Part shown: in pieces, positions 44,607 to 52,783 of the stretch
How the letters are laid out: each line of letters opens with the position of its first letter
Position numbering within the stretch: position 1 is the first letter of the stretch
DNA from: Streptomyces sp. NBC_00878
Lineage (GTDB): Bacteria > Actinomycetota > Actinomycetes > Streptomycetales > Streptomycetaceae
Direction: 5' to 3'
NCBI RefSeq assembly: GCF_026341515.1
Contig: NZ_JAPEOK010000001.1
Span: 2,418,001-2,482,000 of the forward strand
DNA: 64,000 bases
Position numbers and translations under genes: made by a program
Notes under the pieces: model-generated
Seen by the model: the letters and a program-made list of their open reading frames with translations, nothing else
What the model was told of the DNA's origin: nothing
Database searches by the model: none

Positions 44607-45065
44607 TCACCCACCGAGTGTTTCCGTCATGCGGTCCAGGTCGGCGAGAAGGGTGGCGAGGCGTTTCGGCGGGACGGCGTCGGTCATCTGCTGGTCGATG
44701 GTGTAGACGGCAGAGCGTGCCGCGGCGAGGCGACGGTGGCCCTCCTCGGTGAGGTGGGTGGGCAGAGCACGGCCATGGTCTGTAGAGGTCGCGCGGATGA
44801 TCAGGCCGGCATCCTTCAGTCCACGCAGGACGACGTTCATGGACTGCCGGGTGACGAAGGTGCCGCGGGCCAGCTCGGCGTTGGACAGCCCGGGTTGCTG
44901 GTCGAGCAGTTCGAGACAGGCATACTGCGGCACGGTCAGGCCGTACTCGCGCAGGGCCCTGTCCATCGCGCCGCGCAGCGCGGCCGCCGCGCGTTTGAGG
45001 CGGTAGCCCAGTCGCTCGGTCACGTCGGCGGCCGGGATCGGGTCGGTGGTTGTCCCATCACTCAT
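44607..45065 (-). CDS. MarR family transcriptional regulator
   Basis: A 152-residue winged-helix regulator (YGLTVPQYACLELLDQQPGL; NAELARGTFVTRQSMNVVLR; DHGRALPTHLTEEGHRRLAA). ATG 45065 is chosen since the 14 extra upstream codons lie in the divergent promoter. It diverges from the VOC-AlkA gene pair and likely represses it. The intervening TGTCAGGAGTTTGACA / TGTCAAAGTCCTGACA pair (about 45064-45126) are candidate binding sites. Confidence 0.85.
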   Translation of the reverse strand: MSDGTTTDPIPAADVTERLGYRLKRAAAALRGAMDRALREYGLTVPQYACLELLDQQPGLSNAELARGTFVTRQSMNVVLRGLKDAGLIIRATSTDHGRALPTHLTEEGHRRLAAARSAVYTIDQQMTDAVPPKRLATLLADLDRMTETLGG

Positions 45066-45150
45066 GTCAGGAGTTTGACATAGCCGAGGCGAGGCGCCTA
45101 CCGTCACTCATGTCAAAGTCCTGACATCGAGCATGTTTGAGGAGCACCTT

Positions 45151-45528
45151 GTGACCACCGCCGTTTCCGTCACCGGGCCCGACTTCATCGCACTGCAGGT
45201 GCGTGACGTCGACACGGCCGCCGCCTTCTTCGAGACACAGCTCGGGCTGCGCCGGGCCCCCGCCTCACCCCCCGGCGCCGTGGTGTTCATCACCGAGCCC
45301 GTCGCGTTCGCCGTCCGCGAGCCCCTGCCGGGCGTGGACCTCGACAGTGTGGAGCAGCCCGGCCTCGGCGTCGCCCTGTGGTTCAGGACCAGCGACGCCC
45401 AGGCCCTCCATGACCACCTCCAGGCCGCCGGGACCCCCATCGTCAAGGCACCGGAGGACGGCCCGTTCGGCAGGATGTTCACCTTCCTCGGCCCCGAGGG
45501 CTACGCCATCACCGCGCACGGGAACTGA
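45151..45528 (+). CDS. VOC family (glyoxalase/bleomycin-resistance fold) protein
   Basis: A 125-residue single-module VOC protein (FIALQVRDVDTAAAFFETQL; VALWFRTSDAQALHDHLQAA; MFTFLGPEGYAITAHGN). GTG 45151 follows GAGGAG at good spacing; ATG 45133 is a weaker start. Members bind or isomerise electrophilic compounds or act as resistance proteins. It diverges from the MarR gene and precedes the AlkA-like gene by 2 bp, so the two form an operon. Confidence 0.82.
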   Translation: MTTAVSVTGPDFIALQVRDVDTAAAFFETQLGLRRAPASPPGAVVFITEPVAFAVREPLPGVDLDSVEQPGLGVALWFRTSDAQALHDHLQAAGTPIVKAPEDGPFGRMFTFLGPEGYAITAHGN

Positions 45529-45530
45529 CC

Positions 45531-46481
45531 GTGCACGCCTTCACCATCACCCCGCAAGGGCCCTTCTCCCTCGCAGCCGGTCTCAGCTTCCTGAAGGGCT
45601 TCACTCCTGCCGGATATCACGACACCGCACAAGACCAGACGCTGCGCCTGGCATTCCCCGCCGACGACGGCCACTCGACCGTCGGCGTCGAAGTGAGACA
45701 GGCAGACGGCCCTCAGGGCATCGTGGAGGCGGAGGCCATCGTGCACACCGGCCGGCCCTGCGAGGGGCGGGCCCGGACGGCCACAGAAACCGAGCCCGAC
45801 CCGTCTTCCCCCGGGATGGATGTGGTGCGGCAGCAACTGGCGCGCGTCCTCTCGCTCGACGTCGACGGCAGCGGGTTTTCCCAGCTCGCCAAGGGCGATC
45901 CCGTCATGGCCGAGCTCATCTCGGCATACCCGGGACTGCGGCCGGTGTGCTTCCACTCCCCGTACGAAGCAGCGGCCTGGGCAGTCATCGGCCACCGCAT
46001 CCGCATGGTCCAGGCCGCCGCGATCAAAGCCCGCGTCGCCGAACACCACGGACAGCACGTCACCGTCGCTGGCCGCACCTTGCACGCCTTTCCCACCCCG
46101 CTGGTCCTGCGCCGGCTCGACCGCATCCCCGGGCTGCCCGACACCAAGGTCGAACGCCTGCGCCACCTCGCGGACGCAGCTCTCGCCGGCCACCTGAACG
46201 CCAGCCAACTGCGGGCGATGCCTGCCAAGGATGCCCTTGCCCATCTTCAGGCATTGCCCGGCATTGGCCCGTTCTCCGCCGAGCTGATCCTCATCCGCGG
46301 CTCCGGGCACCCCGACGTCTTCCCACGGCACGAACCCCGACTGCACGCCGCGATGGCGCGCGCCTACGGTCTGAGCGATCCGGACGCCTCAGACACGAAC
46401 CGCCTCGCCGACATCAGCAACCGCTGGGCGCCCTACCGCAGCTGGGCCGCCCTCCTGTTGCGCACGCACAGCGGGACGTGA
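45531..46481 (+). CDS. DNA-3-methyladenine glycosylase 2 family protein (AlkA-like)
   Basis: A 316-residue base-excision-repair glycosylase with an N-terminal TBP-like lobe (residues 1-95) and a helix-hairpin-helix GPD domain. The hairpin is LQALPGIGPFSAELILIRGS near 240-260, and the catalytic aspartate region is SGHPDVFPR near 263. It removes alkylated bases from DNA. GTG 45531 starts 2 bp after the VOC gene. MarR control of a VOC-glycosylase pair suggests defence against an electrophile (inference). Confidence 0.85.
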   Translation: MHAFTITPQGPFSLAAGLSFLKGFTPAGYHDTAQDQTLRLAFPADDGHSTVGVEVRQADGPQGIVEAEAIVHTGRPCEGRARTATETEPDPSSPGMDVVRQQLARVLSLDVDGSGFSQLAKGDPVMAELISAYPGLRPVCFHSPYEAAAWAVIGHRIRMVQAAAIKARVAEHHGQHVTVAGRTLHAFPTPLVLRRLDRIPGLPDTKVERLRHLADAALAGHLNASQLRAMPAKDALAHLQALPGIGPFSAELILIRGSGHPDVFPRHEPRLHAAMARAYGLSDPDASDTNRLADISNRWAPYRSWAALLLRTHSGT

Positions 46482-46732
46482 TGGTGCGTCGTCTGAAATC
46501 GCCCGACCTCCTGAATCCCCTTCGCAACCGATGCGTCACCCTGTTCAAAACAGCCACCCCGACTCGGACAGGCCCCGGGGGCATCTGTTGATTACTCAAC
46601 CGAGCGTGGACGGAGAGCAGGACTGGTGATTTTCACGAATCCGCATCATCCGTCGTTTCCGAGGTCGCGACAACAACATGGAGTCCGCTGGACCCGATGC
46701 CCCGCAGCACCTGAACCGTTCCGGTACCGACG

Positions 46733-46772
46733 CGACTACGCGCTCCGCGGGATCCCGCGGAGCGCGTAGTCG
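46733..46772. repeat. perfect 40-bp palindrome
   Basis: Each 20-bp arm begins CGACTACGCGCTCCGCGGGA, and there is no spacer. It lies in the 466-bp gap 46482-46947 between the convergent AlkA-like and IclR genes, where I see no gene. It could act as a bidirectional terminator or be a rearrangement scar. Confidence 0.9.
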
Positions 46773-46947
46773 GCCTGGAGGTGCACGTCCCGCTCTTCCC
46801 CTCCTGAAGGGCCCCGCAGCACAGACGATCCCATGTCCGAGCAAGATCAAGGCGGGGGCAGTCCGGGTCTGTGGCCTCACCGGCAGGCGGGAGCGCGGTC
46901 CTCGGCATCTTGGATCGCAGCTCGCGTTCTCGACGCCTGGACTGCGG

Positions 46948-47778
46948 TCAAGCGTCGAGAACGGCGAGCTGTTCGCTGATGCGCCCGGCTGCCTCGCGCA
47001 CAGCGGTGGCAAGTGCCGGGACTCGTTCGTGGGGCACCCGGTACGACAACGCCGCAATACTCACTGCCGCGGTCACCTCTCCTCTGGCGTCCCGGATGGG
47101 GGCGGCGATGCCCATCACGTCCTCGTCGAGTTCGCCGCTGGAAATGGCGATGTTCTCGCTGCGGATCGTCTGAAGCCGTCGGCGCAGCGTGGCCGGGTCC
47201 GTCACGGTGGCGCCGGTGAATCGCGGAAGGCCGCCGTTCTGCGTGAGCACCCGTTCCACCTCCTCATCCGGCGCCCAAGCCAGAAGCACGAGGGCGGCGG
47301 CACCGGCGTTGACAGGCAGGACGTGGCCGCGCTCGTAGGACAGGCGCACAGGTTGGTCGGCCTCCTCCCGTTCCAGACAGACCACCACCGTGCCCGAACG
47401 ACGGGTGAGCAGCACGGTCTCCGATGCTTCGGCGGCCAGCTCGCGCATGACAGGCCGCGCCACCTCGGACAGGCCGAGCCCCTTGCGGGCCAGTCGGGCC
47501 AGCTCGAACACGCGCGGCCCGAGCCGATATCCGGTGGGCTGCTGCTCCTCAATGAAGCCGGAGCCGACCAGGCTCTGCAGATAGCGGTAGGCAGTCGACC
47601 GTGCCACACCGAGCCGGGTGGCGACCTCCTGTCCGCTGATGACCAAGCGGTTGTCGTCGAAGAGGAGCAGGATGTCCAGTGCCCGGTCGGCGGTGGAGTT
47701 GCGTTCGCGATACGAGGTGGTCGATCCGCCGGTGGCCTCTTCGCTTTTCTGCTCTACTCGAGCCTTACGTCCCGTCAT
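46948..47778 (-). CDS. IclR family transcriptional regulator (intact)
   Basis: A 276-residue regulator with an N-terminal winged helix (ALDILLLFDDNRLVISGQEV; GVARSTAYRYLQSLVGSGFI) and a GAF-like IclR effector domain (ALVLLAWAPDEEVERVL; ISSGELDEDVMGIAAPIRDA). ATG 47778 lies about 8 bp after a TACAAT -10-like element, suggesting a leaderless transcript; ATG 47787 is possible. Operator candidate 4 touches its start. IclR proteins commonly control aromatic-acid catabolism. It is the best candidate for the protein that binds the shared sites. A decayed paralogue lies at 28.0-28.4 kb. Confidence 0.9.
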   Translation of the reverse strand: MTGRKARVEQKSEEATGGSTTSYRERNSTADRALDILLLFDDNRLVISGQEVATRLGVARSTAYRYLQSLVGSGFIEEQQPTGYRLGPRVFELARLARKGLGLSEVARPVMRELAAEASETVLLTRRSGTVVVCLEREEADQPVRLSYERGHVLPVNAGAAALVLLAWAPDEEVERVLTQNGGLPRFTGATVTDPATLRRRLQTIRSENIAISSGELDEDVMGIAAPIRDARGEVTAAVSIAALSYRVPHERVPALATAVREAAGRISEQLAVLDA

Positions 47779-47780
47779 GC

Positions 47781-47794
47781 AGGACATTGTATGC
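47781..47794. promoter_or_regulatory. shared operator candidate 4 (AGGACATTGTATGC)
   Basis: Left arm and core match the other sites, the right arm is degenerate, and it lies immediately before the IclR start codon; fits autoregulation. Confidence 0.5.
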
Positions 47795-47993
47795 GGAGAG
47801 TAGTTCGAATCATTAATCTGCTGGCGAAACACGGCACGGGGTGACGAGGGCCCCCACTCGTTGCTACGCAGGCGCCAGCGGGTGGGAAACCACGAAACTT
47901 CAGCGCTTCTTGCGAAGACTGTCCCGGCGTTCACGCCGGGGAGGGAATCGCATCCGGACGTCGCGAGGTCCGCCTCATGCACCCCGCGCACAC

Positions 47994-48134
47994 CCCATGG
48001 ACTGCGCATCATGCGGAGCGAGAATCAGGCACACACTTCCTCTGTCTGAACGCACCTGCACCTGCACCACATGTGGAGCCGCACCCCCGAGTTCCTTTCC
48101 GTCGCGGCGCAGGCACTGGCGGATCTCGATGATT
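47994..48134 (+). pseudogene. TnpB-like zinc-ribbon remnant (IS200/IS605 type)
   Basis: The frame reads DCASCGARIRHTLPLSERTC and TTCGA, resembling the C-terminal CxxC...CxxC zinc ribbon of TnpB. Nothing else of the element is recognisable. The rest of 47795-48672 shows no intact gene. Confidence 0.5.
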
Positions 48135-48634
48135 TGATCGAACCGCGCAGCGCACTTCCCGACTTCGTGCGCAGCGGATCCCTGAAGGCGAAGCGTCGTA
48201 GTGACGCCCCTGCGACCGGGCCGGGCATTCTGGACCCTGAGGCGCCCCCGCTCCCGCAGCGAACGAGGCGCGGCGTCAACAGATCGACCCGCGACGTGTC
48301 ACGGCTGACAGCCGGGGCCTACAAACCAGCGAGGCCGGACCAGGCGAGGTCGGTACGGGCAGGAGGCCGACCACCGAGCTGCCCACCGGCGCTCACCGCG
48401 TTGCGAGGAGTGGTCAGGACAACAGTCCAAAGCCGACTCAGCCGGCGAGGCGGAGCAGAACGCGGCGGCTCTCAAGACCCGGACGGGAGACCGGGAGTGT
48501 GCTGCGCAGACCGCACTGGAGACGGGCTGCCCGAGTGCCGCCCACAGGGGGCAGCACGGCCGGCCGCACAGCGCGTCCAACCCCGTTCTTCGTTGACCGC
48601 CGATGACTCACGACCGTAAGATGATTCGAAATAT

Positions 48635-48648
48635 AGGATGCATGTCCT
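48635..48648. promoter_or_regulatory. shared operator candidate 5 (AGGATGCATGTCCT)
   Basis: AGGA-N6-TCCT followed by GTAAA, 25 bp upstream of the VOC gene at 48673. ATGATTCGAA precedes it and also occurs upstream of site 4. Confidence 0.65.
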
Positions 48649-48672
48649 GTAAAGCGAGACATGAGGAGTGTC

Positions 48673-49167
48673 ATGGCGATCACCGGACTCGGGCACACCG
48701 GGTTGTGGGTCTACGACCTGCCGAAGATGCGGGACTTCTACGGGCGCCTCCTGGGGCTGACGGTGACCGATGAGGACGAGGAACTCCAGATCGTCTTCTT
48801 CAGTGCGCGACCCGACGAGGAGCATCACGAGTTCGTGCTCCAGACGGGGCGTACAGCGGCTGTGGGCGACAAGCAGCAGCACCAGATCTCTTGGCGAGTG
48901 GAGTCACTGGAGGATTTGCGGGCCTTCCACAAGCGATTCGCAGAAGAAGGCGTGAAGGTCCAACAGGAGGTGACACATGGCAACGCCCTCGGCATCTACT
49001 TTTTCGACCCTGAAGGCAACCGCAACGAGGTCTACCTGCGCGTAGAGAAGGACGTGCGCCAACCCTTCCGCAAAACAATCGACTTCGGCATGGCGCCGGA
49101 GGAGATCTACGCCGAGGTCGAGCGACTGCTCGCCGACGGCGGCACGGCGTATCAGCCCGTGGAATAG
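48673..49167 (+). CDS. VOC family protein, extradiol-dioxygenase-like single module
   Basis: A 164-residue protein with VOC metal-ligand positions in LGHTGLWVYDLPKMRDFYG (His), HHEFVLQTG region and FFDPEGNRNEVYLRVE (Glu). It resembles biphenyl-diol dioxygenase-type small VOC enzymes. ATG 48673 follows GAGGAG; ATG 48661 lies upstream. Operator candidate 5 in the promoter ties it to the IclR-linked regulon. Confidence 0.82.
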   Translation: MAITGLGHTGLWVYDLPKMRDFYGRLLGLTVTDEDEELQIVFFSARPDEEHHEFVLQTGRTAAVGDKQQHQISWRVESLEDLRAFHKRFAEEGVKVQQEVTHGNALGIYFFDPEGNRNEVYLRVEKDVRQPFRKTIDFGMAPEEIYAEVERLLADGGTAYQPVE

Positions 49168-49289
49168 GGCGAGGGAGTCGCCGAAGGCTGCGCTTCCTCC
49201 CACACGACATACTGCCTCAGCGGATGGCGTCCCGCGTGGTGGTGTAGGCGATCAAGGTGTGGGAGTGCGCAGGCGTCTGCCCTCGGCGT

Positions 49290-49850
49290 CCACCTGCACC
49301 GGATGGTCCGTGAGCAGGAAGGACGCACCGCCGAGCCCACCGCCTGCGTCATCGACGCCCAAAGCGTCAAGACCGCCCCCAGCGTCCCCACCGACACCCA
49401 GGGAACCGACGACGGCAAGAAGATCGTGGGCCGCAAACGCAGCATCGTCGTCGACACCTCGGCCTATTACTCCTGGTCATGATGACTGCCGCCAGCATCT
49501 CCGACAATGAGGCCGGCAAACAGCTCCTCACCCAGATCGCCGCCGACCACCCCACGATCACCAAGGTCTGGGTCGACACCGGCTACAAGACCCAGGCCAT
49601 CGAACACGGCGCCACTCTCGGCATCGACGTCGACGTCGTCCCGAGGAACACCCAGGTCAAGGGGTTCTCAGTGGTCCCGAGGCGGTGGGTCGTGGAACGA
49701 AGTTTCGGTTGGATCATGATGCACCGCCGACTCGCCTGCGACTACGAGGCCAAACCCGCCCACTCGGAGAGCATGATCCGACTCGCGATGATCTCGAACC
49801 TCGCAAAACGAGCAACCGGCGAAACACCCATAACTTGGCATAACCCATGA
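49290..49850 (+). pseudogene. IS5-family transposase remnant, frameshifted
   Basis: One frame reads EPTACVIDAQSVKTAPSV and GKKIVGRKRSIVVDT, then a one-base loss near 49457 shifts the rest. That rest reads AASISDNEAGKQLLTQIA, GFSVVPRRWVVERSFGWIMM and HRRLACDYEAKP, the DDE-type C-terminus (WVVERSFGW carries the last acidic residue). The N-terminus is absent. Mobility is lost. Confidence 0.8.
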
Positions 49851-50104
49851 ACTATCACTCAATCAATCGGGACGTCCCCTGAGTGGTCCGATTCGTCACC
49901 CAAGCCTGCACCACCGCTGCTCGGGCCGTCGACACCTCCTGCCGGACAACCTGGCCACGGCACTTCGGGGCCTCCGCCGCCACCCGTGCAGCCACAAGCA
50001 CCCAACCATCTGCCACCCCAAGACCAATGCACACCCAGCACACAACGTCGCAGGAACTCCCGGGAACACCCCAGGTCAACGGGGAACATCCCATCGACTG
50101 CAAA

Positions 50105-50142
50105 ACGGCCCTGCCCCGGATAAAATCCCAGGTCAGGGCCGT
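50105..50142 (-). terminator. intrinsic-type terminator downstream of msrB
   Basis: ACGGCCCTG and CAGGGCCGT form a 9-bp stem around a 20-nt loop, followed on the minus strand by TTTT. It is 30 bp past the msrB stop. The 323-bp gap 49851-50173 contains this and no gene. Confidence 0.6.
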
Positions 50143-50173
50143 AAAAGCAGACGAGTCGGGCTGTACGCCGGGA

Positions 50174-50581
50174 TCAGTCCGACTCCGGCTCCAGCCGCAG
50201 CGAAATACTGTTGATGCAGTACCTCTGATCCGTCGGCGTCGGATACCCCTCGCCCTCAAACACGTGCCCCAGGTGCGACCCGCACCGCGCGCACCGCACC
50301 TCGGTCCGCACCATCCCGTGCGACGTATCGGACACAAGTTCTACCGCGTCTGAGTTGCGTGCATCAAAGAAGCTCGGCCAGCCGCAGTGCGACTCGAACT
50401 TCTCCGTGGAGGTGAAGAGTTCGGCGCCGCAGGCGCGGCAGGAGTACACGCCCTTCGTCTTGGTGTCGGTGTACTCGCCGGTGAACGCCGGCTCCGTGCC
50501 TGCCTGGCGCAGGACCGCGTATTCCGCCGGGTTCAGCTCCGCGCGCCACTGCTCGTCCGGCTTTTCGATGTCGTACGACAT
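50174..50581 (-). CDS. msrB: peptide-methionine (R)-S-oxide reductase MsrB
   Basis: A 135-residue cytosolic repair enzyme. The zinc site is CRACG near residue 48 with CARCGSHLG near 97, the active-site cysteine lies in RYCINSISLRLE near the C-terminus, and the substrate motif is GWPSFFDARNSDAV. It reduces methionine-R-sulfoxide in proteins. ATG 50581 has a GAGGGG ribosome site. It lies 28 bp downstream of murC on the same strand. Its 3' half is duplicated, in diverged form, at 19.4 kb. Confidence 0.93.
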   Translation of the reverse strand: MSYDIEKPDEQWRAELNPAEYAVLRQAGTEPAFTGEYTDTKTKGVYSCRACGAELFTSTEKFESHCGWPSFFDARNSDAVELVSDTSHGMVRTEVRCARCGSHLGHVFEGEGYPTPTDQRYCINSISLRLEPESD

Positions 50582-50609
50582 GAAGCTCAACCCCTCACAA
50601 CAAGTACGG

Positions 50610-51998
50610 CTAGTTCGACAGGCGGGTCAGGATCTCGGGTCCGAGGTCCGTCACGTCACCCGCGCCCATGGTGAGAACGAGATCACCCGGCTTCGCCATT
50701 CCCGCCACCACCGCGGGCACCTCCGCCTTGTCGTGCACCGGCGTCACGTCCGCGCCCGCCGCCCGGGCCGCCTCGATGATCAGCTCGCTCGTCACGCCCG
50801 GGATCGGGTCCTCGCGGGCCGGGTAGATGTCCAGCACGACCGAGGCGTCCGCCAGGGACAGGGACTCGCCCATCTCCTTGCCCAGCTCCTGGGTGCGGGA
50901 GAACAGGTGTGGCTGGAAGACGACCAGGATGCGGGCGTCACCGGCGGCCGCCCGCATCGCCTCCAGGTCGGCGGACATCTCCGTCGGGTGGTGCGCGTAC
51001 GAGTCGATGACCTGCACGCCCGCCGCCTCGCCCTTCAGCTGGAGCCGCCGCTTCACGCCCGTGTACGAGGCGATGGCCGGGGCCAGCTCCGCCGCCGGGA
51101 TGCCCAGCGCCGCGCCCGCCGCCAGCGCCGCCACCGCGTTGTGCGCGTAGTGACGGCCGGGGACCGAGACCGTGAAGGTGAGCGGCGAGCCGTCCAGCTC
51201 GACGGTCACCTCGCTCTTCAGGCCCTGGGCGACCACGGACAGCACACGTACGTCCGCGTCCTCGGACTCGCCGTACGTCACCACCCGGACGCCGTCCGGC
51301 AGCCGCCGGGTCAGTTCGCGCGCGCCCTCCTGGTCCGCGGTGATCACCAGGGTGCCGCCCGGCACGATCCTGCCCGCGAACGTCTCGAAGGACTCGTAGA
51401 TCTCGTCCATCGAGGCGTAGTTGGCGTGGTGGTCCAGCTCCACGTTCAGCACGATCGCCACCTCGGGCGCGTACTTGTGGAAGCTGCGGTCCGACTCGTC
51501 GGCCTCGGCGACGAAGATCTCGCCCTCGCCGTGCAGGGCGTTGGAACCGGGGGCGTCGAGGTCGCCGCCGATCGCGTACGACGGGTTCAGGCCCAGGGTC
51601 GACAGGGAGACGGCCAGCATCGACGTCGTGGTCGTCTTGCCGTGGGTGCCCGCGACCGCGATCGGCCGCAGGCCGTCCATCAGGCGGGCGAGGGCGTCCG
51701 AGCGGTGGACGACCGGGATGCCCAGCTCGGCCGCGCGGGCCAGCTCCGGGTTGTCGGCGCGGATCGCGGACGACACGACCACGCAGGTCGCGTCGTCGTC
51801 GAGATGCCCGGCCGCGTGGCCGATGTGCACCGTCGCCCCCAGCGCGCGCAGGGCCTCGGCGGTCGCGGACTCCTTCGCGTCACTGCCCGCGACCTCGGCC
51901 CCGCGCTGCGCGAGGATCTTCGCGATCCCCGACATCCCGGCACCGCCGATGCCGATGAAGTGCGGTCGGTCCATGGCGGTGGGAAGACCGGGTGCCAT
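50610..51998 (-). CDS. murC: UDP-N-acetylmuramate-L-alanine ligase MurC
   Basis: A 462-residue Mur ligase that adds L-alanine to UDP-MurNAc in peptidoglycan synthesis. The N-terminal glycine-rich FIGIGGAGMSGIAKIL lies at about 13-28, the ATP-binding GTHGKTTTTSM near 117-127 and the ELDHHANYASMDEI central motif near 183. The C-terminal domain has YAHHPTEMSADLEAM. It starts at ATG 51998 and is followed by msrB. Gene order murC-msrB is usual in streptomycetes. Confidence 0.96.
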   Translation of the reverse strand: MAPGLPTAMDRPHFIGIGGAGMSGIAKILAQRGAEVAGSDAKESATAEALRALGATVHIGHAAGHLDDDATCVVVSSAIRADNPELARAAELGIPVVHRSDALARLMDGLRPIAVAGTHGKTTTTSMLAVSLSTLGLNPSYAIGGDLDAPGSNALHGEGEIFVAEADESDRSFHKYAPEVAIVLNVELDHHANYASMDEIYESFETFAGRIVPGGTLVITADQEGARELTRRLPDGVRVVTYGESEDADVRVLSVVAQGLKSEVTVELDGSPLTFTVSVPGRHYAHNAVAALAAGAALGIPAAELAPAIASYTGVKRRLQLKGEAAGVQVIDSYAHHPTEMSADLEAMRAAAGDARILVVFQPHLFSRTQELGKEMGESLSLADASVVLDIYPAREDPIPGVTSELIIEAARAAGADVTPVHDKAEVPAVVAGMAKPGDLVLTMGAGDVTDLGPEILTRLSN

Positions 51999-52175
51999 AG
52001 GTGTTTCTCCCAGGATTCGGGTACGACGATGAGCGCGCCCAGCTTATTCGGTACGGCGACAGCGGCCCCGCAAGGGCTGCGGAGACGGCGCCCTACAGGG
52101 GCGCGGGGAACTGCGCGACCAGCCCCCACGCACCCGCAGCCGAAACTCAGACCCCCGCAGCCGCAGCCCCACCAC

Positions 52176-52649
52176 TCACGACTTACTGTGCGAGAACAGC
52201 TTCAACACCGGCACCCCCACCTTGTGCCGAGCCCGCGAGGCCCAGTCCCGGTGGAAGAACTCCTCCACGTAATGAGGGTCGGTCAGCACGATGACCTCAT
52301 CCGCATCGATCTCGTCGACCAGCCCCTTCAGCGCATCCAGCGGATGATCCTCGATCAGCCGCCCCTCCGCCTCGCTGCCCGCCGCCCGCAGTGCCACCAG
52401 CGACACCTCCAGGGCCTTCTGTCCCTGGTCGACGGCCGCCACGCCCTCGGGCGTCTCACGCTCGCGGGTCGCCTCGTCCAGCTCGCCGAGCGCCACGTCG
52501 TCAATGGCCCGCAGCAACCGGTCCGCCTGGTCGCCCCGGGGCTGGAGCAGCACATGGAAGGCGACGCTCTCGTCACCGTGCAAGCTGGTGACGAACTCCA
52601 CGTCCGCGGACGTCAGGGCCTTCTCGATCATCAGTACGCTTGTGAACAC
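52176..52649 (-). CDS. conserved murC-neighbour protein (often labelled indole-3-glycerol-phosphate synthase-like)
   Basis: A 157-residue cytosolic protein (FTSVLMIEKALTSADVEFVT; RGDQADRLLRAIDDVALGEL; ADEVIVLTDPHYVEEFFHRD). Streptomycete relatives beside murC have been labelled indole-3-glycerol-phosphate synthase, but no TrpC motifs are present. The VIVLTDPHYVEEFFHRDWA segment resembles a universal-stress-type fold. GTG 52649 follows AAGGGCG; ATG 52667 lacks a ribosome site. Function unknown. Confidence 0.75.
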   Translation of the reverse strand: MFTSVLMIEKALTSADVEFVTSLHGDESVAFHVLLQPRGDQADRLLRAIDDVALGELDEATRERETPEGVAAVDQGQKALEVSLVALRAAGSEAEGRLIEDHPLDALKGLVDEIDADEVIVLTDPHYVEEFFHRDWASRARHKVGVPVLKLFSHSKS

Positions 52650-52783
52650 GACAGGCGCCCTTCTCATCCGTGGGCCGTCCGTAGGCCCCTGCGGAAACCA
52701 TCCTGCCCCGAGACCACACGGGGTCTGCGAGATTTAGTGTGCCCAGCGGAAGCAAAACGGAACGGATGATTCCGCCTACTTGG

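Noticed and set aside
46633..46908. Small minus-strand ORF across the 40-bp palindrome
   Set aside because: Low-complexity translation with no family motif; the sequence is better explained by the palindrome.
48071..48619. 182-codon plus frame between IclR and VOC genes
   Set aside because: No recognisable domain and no ribosome site; it overlaps a TnpB-like remnant and operator region.
19400..50600. Integrase, excisionase or replication genes of an integrative element
   Set aside because: None seen on either strand; only transposase remnants occur, so integration by a site-specific recombinase remains a hypothesis.
52176..52649. Annotating the murC neighbour as a true indole-3-glycerol-phosphate synthase
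   Set aside because: Too short and without TrpC active-site motifs; the label appears to be inherited.
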